NCBI GenBank assembly: GCA_000242935.3
Contig: CP007053.1
Span: 3,953,001-4,017,000 of the forward strand
Length of the DNA stretch: 64,000 bases
Direction of reading: 5' to 3'
Source of the DNA: Opitutaceae bacterium TAV5
Lineage (GTDB): Bacteria; Verrucomicrobiota; Verrucomicrobiia; Opitutales; Opitutaceae
A program made the translations under genes and the position numbers. Below the pieces are notes generated by a model. The model was not told where the DNA came from. It saw only the letters and a program-made list of their open reading frames with translations, and ran no database searches. Positions 49,246-58,308 of this stretch are shown here, one piece after another (the first letter of the stretch is position 1; every line of letters begins with the position of its first letter).

Positions 49246-50466
49246 ATGGACGCCACACTTTCACGCATTCGGGACCAAAACCGGCGGGCTCTTCTGGAGG
49301 ACACTCTTCCCTTCTGGCTCCGCCACGGCATCGACCGCGAGCACGGCGGCTACCGGTTTTATCTGGACCGGGATGGCTCGGCCTACGGCGATGACAAGCC
49401 GGTGTGGCTGCACGGACGCTTCGTCTGGCTGCTCGCCACGCTTTACGCGGACATCGAAGCCCGGCCCGAATGGCTGGAACTCGCCCGGCACGGGGCCGAT
49501 TTCCTGCGGCGCCACGCCTTCGACACCGACGGCCGGATGTTTTTCCTGCTCGACCGGACCGGACGCCCGCTGCGCAAACGCCGCTACTTTTTCAGCGAAG
49601 TGTTTGCCGCCATGGCGTTTTCTGCCCTCGCGCGCGTCACCGGCGCCCCGCGGGATCTCGACGACGCCGCGCGCCTTGTCGCCACCCTGGAAACCTGTCT
49701 TGTTGATCCCGATACATCATCCCCGAAATTTCCTCCCAAATGGGAACCCGGCACACGGCCTTCCCAGGGTCTCGCCGGTCCCATGGCCGTGCTGCGGGCC
49801 GCCCAGGAATTCCGCAAGGTCGACACCACCGGCCTGGCCGACCGCCTCGCCACAGGATGCGTGAACCGCATCCGCGACCACTTTGTGAAGGAGGAGTTCG
49901 AGGCCGTGCTCGAAACCGTCGGCCCGGATGGCGAATTTATCGACACACCCGAAGGACGCCTCCTCTGTCCCGGCCACGCCATCGAGGCCGGCTGGTTCAT
50001 CCTCGAAGAAGCCGTCCGCCGCCGGCCGCACGATGCCGGTCTCGTCCGCCTCGGCAGCAAGATTATCGACTGGAGCTGGCGCCGCGGGTGGGACAACGAG
50101 TATGGCGGGCTCCTCTACTTTCGCGACGTCCTCGGCAAACCCTGCACCGAATACTGGCACGACATGAAATTCTGGTGGCCGCACAACGAGGCTGCCATTG
50201 CCACCCTGATGGCCTGGCGCCTCACCGGCGAGGCGCATCACCTGGAGCGGTTTCATCAGGTTTACGGGTGGGCCATGGCTCATTTCCCCGATCCCGAATA
50301 CGGCGAGTGGTTCGGTTACCTGCATCGCGACGGCCGCCTCTCCTCCCCGGTCAAGGGCGGTTGCTGGAAAGGGGCGTTTCACCTGCCCCGCATGCAGCTT
50401 TATCTGGGCTGGTTTATCGACCGCCTCGTCACTCCGGACGCGGCACAGCAGGAGGCCGCCTCATGA
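49246..50466 (+). CDS. AGE family epimerase (second copy)
   Basis: A 406-residue (alpha/alpha)6-barrel epimerase. Motifs are WLRHGIDREHGGYRFYLDRD, DDKPVWLHGRFVWLLATLYA, KRRYFFSEVFAAMAFSALAR, LCPGHAIEAGWFILEEAV, WGLLYF-like region YGGLLYFRDVLGKPCTEYWH, FWWPHNEAAIATLMAWRLTG and GWFGYLHRDG-like EWFGYLHRDGRL, the N-acylglucosamine 2-epimerase pattern (RenBP-like). It differs clearly from the copy at 42173. Its stop overlaps the symporter start (ATGA), so sugar uptake and epimerisation are coupled in expression. Confidence 0.92.
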   Translation: MDATLSRIRDQNRRALLEDTLPFWLRHGIDREHGGYRFYLDRDGSAYGDDKPVWLHGRFVWLLATLYADIEARPEWLELARHGADFLRRHAFDTDGRMFFLLDRTGRPLRKRRYFFSEVFAAMAFSALARVTGAPRDLDDAARLVATLETCLVDPDTSSPKFPPKWEPGTRPSQGLAGPMAVLRAAQEFRKVDTTGLADRLATGCVNRIRDHFVKEEFEAVLETVGPDGEFIDTPEGRLLCPGHAIEAGWFILEEAVRRRPHDAGLVRLGSKIIDWSWRRGWDNEYGGLLYFRDVLGKPCTEYWHDMKFWWPHNEAAIATLMAWRLTGEAHHLERFHQVYGWAMAHFPDPEYGEWFGYLHRDGRLSSPVKGGCWKGAFHLPRMQLYLGWFIDRLVTPDAAQQEAAS

Positions 50467-52382
50467 ACGACCTCCATGTTTCGTGGATAGATTCCCTTAT
50501 CGTCATCGTCTATGTGGTGGCAACGCTCATGGTCGGGCTGGTCGCCGTGCGCTATTTCCGGAAGGGAAAGACCAGCGAGGATGAGTATTATCTCGGCGGA
50601 CGCCGCGTGCCTGCCTGGGTCAATGGCATGTCGTCCGCCGTCACCGCGATCAACTCGGACGTGGCGCCGGCCTACTGCGGCATGGCCGCGGTAGTCGGGC
50701 TGAGCGTGAGCTGGTTTTACCTGTCGCGTTTCGGGATGACGATGATGATCGGCGCGCTCCTGTTTGCGGCCAGATGGAGGGCGCTGGGCATCACCACCGG
50801 CCCGCAGTTCGCCTCGATCCGTTTCGGCGGCCGGAGTGCGTCGATGGTGCGCATCGTCAATTCGTTTCTCAGCGTCACCATCGCGATGGTGCCCTGGATC
50901 GGCGCGGGCATTCTCGGCGCGCACATGATTTTCAGACCCCTTTTCGGTTTCCAGTCGGAGTGGCTCACCATCGCCCTGGTCGTCATCCCGGTCCTGATCT
51001 ACGTGTGGGTGGCCGGATACCTCGGCGTCGTATTCACGGATGTGTTACAGACAGCCGTGATCATTCTCGCCAGCCTCTTCATGATCGGCGCCGTCCTCTG
51101 GCACTTCGGCGGCCCCTCCGGCCTGGCCGGGGCGATCAGCGCGGCCGATCCGGCCCGGGCCGGGCAGATCCTCTCCGCCACGCCTGCCGGCGACCACCGC
51201 GTGCTGACGCCCCTGCTGGTGTTTCTCTGGCTGATCGTGCCCGCCATCGGCAGCAACGGCGGCGTGGCGCTCGACGGCCAGCGGCTGTTCTCCTGCAAGA
51301 ACAGCAAGGAAGCTGCCAAATCCATGATCTGGGGCTACGGTTGCCTGACCCTCGTGCTGCTGGCGCTGACGCTTCCCGCGATGGGCGTCATCGCGTTGCG
51401 GCCGGAAATTTTCGACGCGGCTCCCGGCGAACGGGAGCAGGCTTACGGCATCATGCTCGGCTCCTTCCTGCCGACCGGTGCCCTGGGTCTGACGCTGGCT
51501 GCCGTGCTGGCCAGCGTGATGTCCACCCTCAGCGGGCATCTCAACTACGCCTCGCAGACCATCATCAACGACATCTACCGTCCCCTTGGGGGAGATCCCG
51601 GCCCGCGACTCTCGCTGTGGCTGGGCCGCGCGTTCACGCTGGTCATCGTCGGCCTCTCTATCGTTGTCGTGTTCAACAGCCGCTCCCTGATCGGCATCGC
51701 CATCACGGTCGCGGGCCTGGCCGGAGCCGCCGCCTCGTTCGGCTGGGGGCAATGGTGGTGGTGGCGCGCCAACGTGTGGGGATGGGTGACAGCCACCTTC
51801 GGCGGTCCGGTCATCTACGTCATTATCGGAGTGGTCCTCGGTCGCTGGACATGGTGGCAGGAACGTTGGGCGCTGCCGAGTCCGGATACGGCGGGCATGC
51901 TTCACGCCGCCGCCGGCATCGCCGTGACCACGGTCGCCTGGATCGTCGTCTCGTTGCTGACCCCGGCGACGAAACGGGAACAGCTCGTCGAGTTTTACCG
52001 TCGCGCGCGTCCGTCCGGGCTCTGGGGCCCCGTCCGCGCGGAAGTAGCCCGGATCGAGGGACCCGGCGCCGTGCCGCCCCGATATGGCATCCTGTGCGGA
52101 TTGATGATCGGACTGATCGGGGTCGCCATGATGACGTCGATGATCGTGGCCCTCAGCGAGCTGTTCATCGGCCGTTACACGGCTGCATCGGGAGCCGGAT
52201 GCGCGGGAATTATTACGGGATTTGTATTCAAAAAAGCATTCAACTGGCATATCGACCGTCTTGATCCGGAGCGAATGCAGCGACACGGAAGTTTCGCCTG
52301 CACAAACGAAAAACACTCAGCCGGGCTCGACGCCCTGAAAATCCCGCCGCAGCCCGCTGCTTCCGAATCCGGCAGTCCGTGA
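50463..52382 (+). CDS. Sodium:solute symporter (SSS family)
   Basis: A 639-residue Na+-coupled sugar-type transporter with about 13-15 membrane helices. The N-terminus has SEDEYYLGGRRVPAWVNGMS, the usual SSS opening (Y-LGGR), followed by AITxxN-like AINSDVAPAYCGMAAVVG and GPQFASIRFGG. The large C-terminal cytoplasmic tail (from about 520) is longer than minimal family members. The substrate is most likely the sugar handled by the co-transcribed AGE epimerase. It overlaps that gene by 4 bp and ends the plus arm. Confidence 0.9.
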   Translation: MNDLHVSWIDSLIVIVYVVATLMVGLVAVRYFRKGKTSEDEYYLGGRRVPAWVNGMSSAVTAINSDVAPAYCGMAAVVGLSVSWFYLSRFGMTMMIGALLFAARWRALGITTGPQFASIRFGGRSASMVRIVNSFLSVTIAMVPWIGAGILGAHMIFRPLFGFQSEWLTIALVVIPVLIYVWVAGYLGVVFTDVLQTAVIILASLFMIGAVLWHFGGPSGLAGAISAADPARAGQILSATPAGDHRVLTPLLVFLWLIVPAIGSNGGVALDGQRLFSCKNSKEAAKSMIWGYGCLTLVLLALTLPAMGVIALRPEIFDAAPGEREQAYGIMLGSFLPTGALGLTLAAVLASVMSTLSGHLNYASQTIINDIYRPLGGDPGPRLSLWLGRAFTLVIVGLSIVVVFNSRSLIGIAITVAGLAGAAASFGWGQWWWWRANVWGWVTATFGGPVIYVIIGVVLGRWTWWQERWALPSPDTAGMLHAAAGIAVTTVAWIVVSLLTPATKREQLVEFYRRARPSGLWGPVRAEVARIEGPGAVPPRYGILCGLMIGLIGVAMMTSMIVALSELFIGRYTAASGAGCAGIITGFVFKKAFNWHIDRLDPERMQRHGSFACTNEKHSAGLDALKIPPQPAASESGSP

Positions 52383-52722
52383 GGGGGGGCGCCCTCCGGC
52401 AGCTTGCGGCCACCGGAATCTCTTTACGCTTTCGGCCTCCCGGCGCTGTGTCCCCGATCTGCCGGAGCAAACCGCTTGTCGAGGTCTCTCCCGTTTTCAT
52501 CAGAGGGCCGGTCTGCGATTCGTTTTGCCTTTGCCGGACAACAAAAACGATGTTTTCCGCCTCTCGTCCCTGTAATTTTCTGTTTCATTTATATTTCATA
52601 AAAATTTAAATATAAATAAATTATGTAAAAAAAGATGACCTGGTTGCAGGCCGGATCCAGGCACTCCGGCCGCGGCTCCTCCTTGCGCCGGGCCGAATCC
52701 TCGCTAACTGGTTTCGGCTCCC
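52383..52722. other. AT-rich intergenic region
   Basis: 340 bp with no gene seen. The last third is strongly AT-rich and holds a perfect 10-bp inverted repeat, ATTTATATTT (52587-52596) and AAATATAAAT (52608-52617). It could be a transcript end, or the promoter and operator of the MFS gene. Confidence 0.5.
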
Positions 52723-54063
52723 GTGCTCACGAACGCCAACCTGCCACCGCCGCCACGCCGTCCACTTTCCCTCGGGGTCATTTTCCTGACGCTCTACATC
52801 GACCTGATCGGGTTCTCGATCATCTTCCCGCTCGCACCGGACCTGCTCGGCCATTACCTGGCGGTCGATGGCAAGGCGGGGCTCCTCGGCTGGCTGCTCG
52901 ACCGGCTCGAAGTCCTCGCCGGCCTGCTCGGCAATACCAACAACCTGACGGTGGTGCTGTTCGGCGGCGTGATCAGTTCGCTGTTCTCGCTCCTGCAATT
53001 TGTTTTCGCGCCGTTCTGGGGCGGCCTTTCCGACCGGCGCGGCCGGCGCGGCGTGCTCCTGCTCACGGTCGCCGGCACCACGGCCAGTTATCTGCTCTGG
53101 GCGCTCAGTGGCTCGTTCTGGATTTTCCTCCTCGCCCGCCTCCTCGGCGGCGCTTTCGGCGGCAACCTCTCCGTGGCGACCGCCGCCGTCGCCGACGTGA
53201 CGACCCGCGCCGAACGGGCCAAGGCCATGGGCATCGTGGGCGCGGCGTTCGGCCTCGGGCTGATCACCGGTCCGCTCGTCGGCGCCGGCGCCGCGCAGAT
53301 CAACCTGCTCGCGCATTTCCCCTCGCTGGCGGCCTGGGGCGTCAACCCGTTTTCGATGCCGGCGCTCGTCGCCTTCCTGCTGAGCACGGCCAACCTGTTC
53401 TGGATTCGCGCGCGTTTTCGCGAGACCCTTTCGGCCGACGCCCGCGGCCGGGCCGCCGAGCCGCGCCTGCGCAATCCCGTGCGCGCCATCCTCGGGCTCG
53501 AAAATCCGTCCGTGCGCGGCGTCAATCTGGTGGCCTTCATCTATGCGCTCGCGTTCGTCGCGATGGAGGCCTCGCTGGTGTTTGTCGGCGCGGAGCGGTT
53601 TGGCTACACGGCCCGGCAAAACGGCATGGTGATGGGTTTTCTCGGCCTTTGCTCGATCATCACGCAGGGCTACATCGTCCGCAAGCTGCTCAACCGCGTG
53701 CCGGAAACGGGCATCCTCGGCAGCGGCCTGCTGCTGACGACGGCCGGGCTGGTCAGCGTCGGTTTTGCCGGGCATCCGGCTTTCCTGTATCTGGGCGCCG
53801 CGTTGCTGGCGACGGGCGCCGGCCTGGTCAACCCGGCCACAACCGGGCTGATCTCGTTGTACTCGGGCGCGGAGGAACAGGGACGCGTGCTCGGCATCTA
53901 CCGCGGGCTCGGATCGCTGGCGCGAGCGGTGACGCCGTTGCTTGCGGGCATCATCTACTACGCGGTGCCCGGCCACAGCCGCACGCTCTACGTGCTGGCG
54001 GCCGCGTTGGCGGTTTTTGCCTGGGCGCTCGGGCGGCGGTTGCCGCAGCCGGAAACCGGATGA
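52723..54063 (+). CDS. MFS transporter, TetA-like drug/sugar exporter
   Basis: A 446-residue major facilitator with 12 predicted helices. Helix 1 reads VIFLTLYIDLIGFSIIFPLA, the TetA/DHA1 opening; the helix 2-3 loop carries motif A, GGLSDRRGRRGVLLL; and RLLGGAFGGNLSVATAAVAD and the GIVGAAFGLGLITGPLVGA motif C (antiporter signature) follow. The start codon is GTG. About 20 extra residues between helices 1 and 2 (YLAVDGKAGLLGWLLDRLEV) are unusual. A drug or small-molecule/H+ antiporter is likely; the substrate is unknown. Confidence 0.88.
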   Translation: MLTNANLPPPPRRPLSLGVIFLTLYIDLIGFSIIFPLAPDLLGHYLAVDGKAGLLGWLLDRLEVLAGLLGNTNNLTVVLFGGVISSLFSLLQFVFAPFWGGLSDRRGRRGVLLLTVAGTTASYLLWALSGSFWIFLLARLLGGAFGGNLSVATAAVADVTTRAERAKAMGIVGAAFGLGLITGPLVGAGAAQINLLAHFPSLAAWGVNPFSMPALVAFLLSTANLFWIRARFRETLSADARGRAAEPRLRNPVRAILGLENPSVRGVNLVAFIYALAFVAMEASLVFVGAERFGYTARQNGMVMGFLGLCSIITQGYIVRKLLNRVPETGILGSGLLLTTAGLVSVGFAGHPAFLYLGAALLATGAGLVNPATTGLISLYSGAEEQGRVLGIYRGLGSLARAVTPLLAGIIYYAVPGHSRTLYVLAAALAVFAWALGRRLPQPETG

Positions 54064-54064
54064 C

Positions 54065-54167
54065 AGAGGCCAGGTGACCAGAGACCAGAGGCCAGAGCCC
54101 GGAGGACAAGGGGTCAGATTTGAAGAGCTTCCGGCCTCCGGCCTCTGTCATCTGGCCTCTGGCCTCC
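54065..54167. repeat. Imperfect inverted repeat with GGCCAGAGG units
   Basis: The left arm (54065-54098) carries repeated CCAGAG/GGCCAG units. The right arm (54140-54167) carries their complements (GGCCTCTG, TCTGGCC). It lies between convergent genes and reaches past the rsmB stop, so it encodes the last residues of RsmB. Confidence 0.7.
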
Positions 54168-55472
54168 GCTCCGGCGGAAACGGAAGACGCCCGCGCCGTC
54201 GTGGCCGTCGATCCAGGGGCGGAGGAGGCGCGTTTCCTCGAGGCGGAATTGTCCGCCGCATTTCTGGAGGAATGTTTCCACGACGGCCTCGTTTTCCTCC
54301 TGCTCCAGGCTGCAGGTGCTGTACACCAGCCGGCCGCCGGGGGTGACGTGGCGCGAGACGGCTTCGAGCAACTCGTATTGCTGCCGCGCGTGCTTCGCGA
54401 AATCGGTCTGCTGCAACCGCCACTTCACGTCCACCCGGTGGCGCATCACGCCGGTGTTGGAGCAGGGCACGTCAACGAGCACGGCGGCGAAGCCGCCCGG
54501 CGCGAGTTTGCCGAGAGCGGCGCCGGCCTGGCCTTGCAGCAGGTTGAGCGGCACGCGCTCCATCTGCACGCCGGCGGGGGCGCGGGAAAGATTTTCTTCC
54601 AGGCGCGTCTGGCGCGGACCCGGCAGATCGACCGAGATGATCCGGCCGCTGCGCATCCGGTCGGCGATCTTGAGGGATTTGCCGCCGGGCGCGGCGCAGG
54701 CATCGAGGATCGTCTCGCCGGGGAGGGGCGCGAGGAGATCCACGGCGTGGCGCGTGGACGGGTCCTGCAAAAACAGGTCGCCCGTCCGGAGCATCGCCTC
54801 GATGCGCGGCCATTCGCTGGTGCGCACTTCGTAGAACTGCGGCCACGAGGTCGGCACGAGCGCGGTCCCGGCATCGGCGGGGAGGTTTTTTTCGGGATGC
54901 CGCCAGCGCGCGTAAACGGGCGCGGGCCGCAGGTTCCACTCGAGCAAGGCGCGCGTGGCCTCGGCGCCGAACCGGGCGAGCCAGCGCTCCACCATCCAGG
55001 CGGGGTGCGAATAAAATTCGCCGAGCGCCGGTGCGGAAGCGAGCCGGCCGGGAGCGGTCGCGGCGGCGAACGTGGCGGCGAGCTTGCGGACCACGGCATT
55101 GACCATCCGCGCCTCGGCCGGGCTGGCGAGCTGACGGGTTTTCTCGACGGCATGATGGACGACTTTGGCCACAAACCCTTCGTCGTCGCTGCGGCTGCCG
55201 TCGATCAGCTCGAAGCCGCTGAGCAGGAACACCGCCTGGACTTCCGGGCGGGGCATGCGTTCGACGAGCGGTGTCACGGCGGCTTCGATACGGCCGAGGT
55301 GGCGGAGCGCGCCGAGCAGGAGATGCTGGCAGCGCGCGCGACCGGCACGGCCGAGCGAGGGCGGGAGTTCGGCGAGCAGGAGATCGATGCGCGCGTTTTC
55401 ATCGAGCCAGCGGGTGAGGAGGCGGGCGGCGGTCAGCCAGGAATCGGTGCGGGTAACAGGAGCAGTTTCCAT
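54114..55472 (-). CDS. rsmB: 16S rRNA (cytosine-C5) methyltransferase RsmB
   Basis: A 452-residue enzyme: an N-terminal NusB-like helical domain (residues 10-145, e.g. RCQHLLLGALRHLGRIEAAV), then the SAM domain with DACAAPGGKSLKIADRM, DVPCSNTGVMRHRVDVKWRL (motif IV Cys) and YSTCSLEQEENE (motif VI Cys). The start METAPVTRTD was chosen because the longer frame is repeat-derived. The final residues (about SGGQRPDDRGRRPEALQI) are encoded by an intergenic repeat, so the original stop was probably further upstream. Confidence 0.92.
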   Translation of the reverse strand: METAPVTRTDSWLTAARLLTRWLDENARIDLLLAELPPSLGRAGRARCQHLLLGALRHLGRIEAAVTPLVERMPRPEVQAVFLLSGFELIDGSRSDDEGFVAKVVHHAVEKTRQLASPAEARMVNAVVRKLAATFAAATAPGRLASAPALGEFYSHPAWMVERWLARFGAEATRALLEWNLRPAPVYARWRHPEKNLPADAGTALVPTSWPQFYEVRTSEWPRIEAMLRTGDLFLQDPSTRHAVDLLAPLPGETILDACAAPGGKSLKIADRMRSGRIISVDLPGPRQTRLEENLSRAPAGVQMERVPLNLLQGQAGAALGKLAPGGFAAVLVDVPCSNTGVMRHRVDVKWRLQQTDFAKHARQQYELLEAVSRHVTPGGRLVYSTCSLEQEENEAVVETFLQKCGGQFRLEETRLLRPWIDGHDGAGVFRFRRSGGQRPDDRGRRPEALQI

Positions 55473-55587
55473 GTGCGCTCCACGCTTCGCGGTCCGGGGC
55501 GGCTGGCAAGCGCAGAGGTTGGAGGAATGGGAGATAGGGGAGAGATGGGAAGTATGGGAGATAGGGGATGGAACCAGCGGGGCGGGA

Positions 55588-57678
55588 CTACCTTGCCGGG
55601 CTTTCGACGCTTGCGCCCTGCAGGTGGCGCCAGCGGGCGACCACGCGGCGGAAGATGCTCTCCGGATCCAGGCCGTGCCCGGCGCGCAGGGTGGCGACAT
55701 CGTTGCCGTGGCCGATGAAACAGTCGGGCCAGCCGATGCGTTCCACGGCAGCGACGGCTGACGCCGCCGGTTTGGAGTTTGGAGTTTCGGGTTCAGCGTT
55801 GTCGGCGAAGGAGCGGCGCTCGCCTGAACCCGAAACCCTGAACCCTGAACCCTGAACTGCCGCCGCGTCAGCGGCGGCGAGCGTCTCCAGCACCGCGCTG
55901 CCGAAGCCGCCGGCGAGGACGTGGTCCTCCATCGTCACGAGGAGCGGCACGCTCGCGGCGTGTTCGAGCAGCAGGTCGCGATCGAGCGGCTTGACGAAGC
56001 GCGCGTTGACCACGCCGGCGGAGATGCCTTCTTCGGCGGCGAGCCGGTCGGCGAGTTCCTGCGCGTCGGCCACCATGTTGCCGAGCGCCCAGATCATGAT
56101 GTCGTCGCCGTCGCGCACCCCTTCGGCCTTGCCGACGGGGAGGGCGGCGGGCGTTTCCTTGATCGCCACGCCGGCGGCAGCGCCGCGCGGATAACGGATG
56201 AAGCCGGGGCCTTCCAGATGAAGGCTGGTGTGGAGCATGTCCACGAGTTCATCCTCGTCCTTCGGCTGCATGACGACGGCGTTGGGCACGCAGCGCAGCC
56301 AGGCGATGTCGAAGAGGCCGTGATGCGTGGGGCCGTCGTTGGGCGAGAGGCCGGCGCGATCCATGCAGAAGGTCACCGGCAGGTTTTGCAGCGCGATGTC
56401 GTGGATGATCGGGTCGTAGCCGCGTTGCAGGAAGGTGGAGTAGATCGCGACGACGGGACGGATGCCTTTGGTGGCGAGGCCGCCGGCAAAGATCACGGCG
56501 TGTTCCTCGGCGATGCCGACATCGAAAAACTGCTGCGGCAGCTCCGATGCGAGGAGCGAGAGGCCGGTGCCGCTCGGCATCGCGCCGGTGATGCCGACGA
56601 TGCGGCGATCCTCGCGTGCGAAACGGACGAGGGTGCGGCCAAAGACTTCCTGCCACGCGGGGGGGGGAGGAGGGAGGGAGGGAGCCTCCGGGCAGCGGGC
56701 GGGTTTGCGGCTCTCGCCGGTGACGGGATCGTAGGGGCTGGCGCCGTGGAATTTTTCGGGCGAGTTGATCGCCGCCGCCAGCCCGCGGCCTTTTTTGGTG
56801 AGCACGTGCACGAGCACGGGCCCGTCGCAGTTTTTGGCGAATTCGAGGTTTTTGACGAGTTCGTCGAGATTGTGCCCGTCGATCGGGCCGAGGTAGCGGA
56901 GGCCGAATTTCTCAAAAAGGCTCGACTCGACAAAAAAGTCTTTCGTCTCGCGTTTCCACTTCATCCAGAGGCGGTGCATGTCGGGGCCGCCGGGCAGGCT
57001 GGTGAAGAATTTTTCCAGATCCCCGTGAATCTTGTTGTAGGTGGGGTGGGTGCTGAGGCGGTTGAGGTAGCGGGCCATCGCGCCGACGTTGCGGGCGATG
57101 GACCATTCGTTGTCGTTGAGGATGACGACGAGGCGCCGGGTGGAGCTGACGACGTTGTTGAGCGCCTCGAGGGTGACGCCGCAGGTGAAGGCGGCGTCGC
57201 CGCAGAGGGCGACGACGTGCTCGCCGGTGCCGCGCAGGTCGCGGGCGGTGGCCATGCCGAGAGCGGCGCTCAGGGCGGTGCCGGCGTGGCCCGCGCCGAA
57301 GGCGTCATGTTCGCTCTCGTGCCGGGCGAGGAAACCGCTGGCGCCGCCGGTCTGGCGGAGGTTGCGGAAAAACTCGCCTCCGCGTCCGGTGAGCAGCTTG
57401 TGGACGTAGCCCTGGTGGGCGACGTCGAAGACGAACTGGTCGCGCGGGGTGTCGAACACGCGATGCAGGGCGACGGTGAGCTCGACGACGCCGAGATTGG
57501 GCCCGACGTGGCCGCCGTTGCGTGAGGTCACGGCGATGATCTCGTCGCGGATTTCCTGCGCCAGTTGCGGGAGCTGGCCGGGCGCGAGCGCCTTGACATC
57601 GGCCGGCGAACGGATGCCGGGGAGAAGGGCGGGAGCGGGAGAATCGGATGTGGCCGGGTTTCCGGCGGGAGCTTGCAT
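55588..57678 (-). CDS. dxs: 1-deoxy-D-xylulose-5-phosphate synthase
   Basis: A 696-residue thiamine-diphosphate enzyme starting the MEP isoprenoid pathway. His in FDVAHQGYVHKLLTGR (His 88), TPP-motif CGDAAFTCGVTLEALNN (GDAA where GDGA is usual), LNDNEWSIARNVGAM, and MDRAGLSPNDGPTHHGLFD are all present. Residues about 602-641 are encoded by a 116-bp element with inverted ends, between the conserved strand VLETLAA and ERIGWPDCFI of the C-terminal domain. A Pro-rich loop near 330 is encoded by a G-rich tract. The gene lies 99 bp after xseB. Confidence 0.95.
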   Translation of the reverse strand: MQAPAGNPATSDSPAPALLPGIRSPADVKALAPGQLPQLAQEIRDEIIAVTSRNGGHVGPNLGVVELTVALHRVFDTPRDQFVFDVAHQGYVHKLLTGRGGEFFRNLRQTGGASGFLARHESEHDAFGAGHAGTALSAALGMATARDLRGTGEHVVALCGDAAFTCGVTLEALNNVVSSTRRLVVILNDNEWSIARNVGAMARYLNRLSTHPTYNKIHGDLEKFFTSLPGGPDMHRLWMKWKRETKDFFVESSLFEKFGLRYLGPIDGHNLDELVKNLEFAKNCDGPVLVHVLTKKGRGLAAAINSPEKFHGASPYDPVTGESRKPARCPEAPSLPPPPPAWQEVFGRTLVRFAREDRRIVGITGAMPSGTGLSLLASELPQQFFDVGIAEEHAVIFAGGLATKGIRPVVAIYSTFLQRGYDPIIHDIALQNLPVTFCMDRAGLSPNDGPTHHGLFDIAWLRCVPNAVVMQPKDEDELVDMLHTSLHLEGPGFIRYPRGAAAGVAIKETPAALPVGKAEGVRDGDDIMIWALGNMVADAQELADRLAAEEGISAGVVNARFVKPLDRDLLLEHAASVPLLVTMEDHVLAGGFGSAVLETLAAADAAAVQGSGFRVSGSGERRSFADNAEPETPNSKPAASAVAAVERIGWPDCFIGHGNDVATLRAGHGLDPESIFRRVVARWRHLQGASVESPAR
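55757..55872. repeat. 116-bp element with inverted ends inside dxs
   Basis: Ends GCTGACGCCGCCGG (55757-55770) and GCCGCCGCGTCAGC (55859-55872) are near-perfect inverted complements; inside are repeats of TTTGGAGTTT and CCTGAACCC-type units. On the coding strand it reads AVQGSGFRV ... [12 protein letters not shown]. The same length and nearly the same sequence occur at 61911-62026 in another gene. Confidence 0.88.
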
Positions 57679-57777
57679 TGGCGGGAATGCGGAAAAGGTG
57701 TGGCTGGATGGAAAGTGCGGGAGGCGAAGAGGGCCGCGAGGCCGGAGGAGCGGAAGAGAGTGGCGCGCGGTCCTCTG

Positions 57778-58026
57778 TCAAGAGTCCTGGTCGAGCGGAA
57801 ACGCGTCGAGGGCGACGGAGCCGTCTTTCTGCTTCTTGAGTTGTTCGATCCTGAGTTCGGCCTCTTTCAGGCGGGCTTCGCAAACCTTGAGCAGTTTGCT
57901 GCCTTCTTCGAAACGCACGAGCAGGTCGGCCAGCGGCACATCGCCGGTTTCCATCGATTCGACGATGGATTCCAGGCGCATCATGGCTTGCTCGAATGAA
58001 GGCGTTTCAGCGGGTTTTTTGTCCAC
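57778..58026 (-). CDS. xseB: Exonuclease VII small subunit
   Basis: An 82-residue XseB. The helical pattern FEQAMMRLESIVESMETGDV, PLADLLVRFEEGSKLLKVCE and ARLKEAELRIEQLKK is diagnostic. It binds the large XseA subunit (not in this window) to degrade single-stranded DNA. The xseB-dxs adjacency is common in bacteria. Confidence 0.95.
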   Translation of the reverse strand: MDKKPAETPSFEQAMMRLESIVESMETGDVPLADLLVRFEEGSKLLKVCEARLKEAELRIEQLKKQKDGSVALDAFPLDQDS

Positions 58027-58156
58027 AAGGGCGGAAGTTGGCGGGCGGGGGAGCGGTTTTCAACCTGTCTTTGCCGGAACGCAAGGAACTCGGGGCGCGT
58101 CGGGCCGGGAATGCTGCGGCCTCCTCTTGTGGGAACCTCTAAAAAAACAGATTTTC

Positions 58157-58291
58157 AACCACAGAGACACAAAGACACAGAGTTTCAGAAAAAGAGAATA
58201 AGCAACGAAATCTGTTTTATGCCTGCAAGATACGAAAAAAATAAAAAATCTCCCTTTGTGTATTTCTCTGTGTCTTTGTGTCTCTGTGGTT
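58157..58291. repeat. Hairpin with 9-bp-periodic arms
   Basis: The arms 58157-58182 and 58266-58291 are perfect 26-bp inverted complements around an 83-bp AT-rich loop. Each arm has a 9-bp period (AGACACA recurring). It lies between xseB and the MBL gene. Confidence 0.9.
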
Positions 58292-58308
58292 AATTTTCAG
58301 ACTCCCCT

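Noticed and set aside
52621-53976. 451-codon minus-strand frame across the MFS gene
   Set aside because: It is antisense to a typical 12-helix transporter and has no matching domain.
55520-55575. Tandem GGGAGATAGGGG-like units between dxs and rsmB
   Set aside because: They are a short, irregular tandem without a partner arm; noted only as possible repeat debris.
55921-57525. 534-codon plus-strand frame across dxs
   Set aside because: It is antisense to dxs; no motifs.
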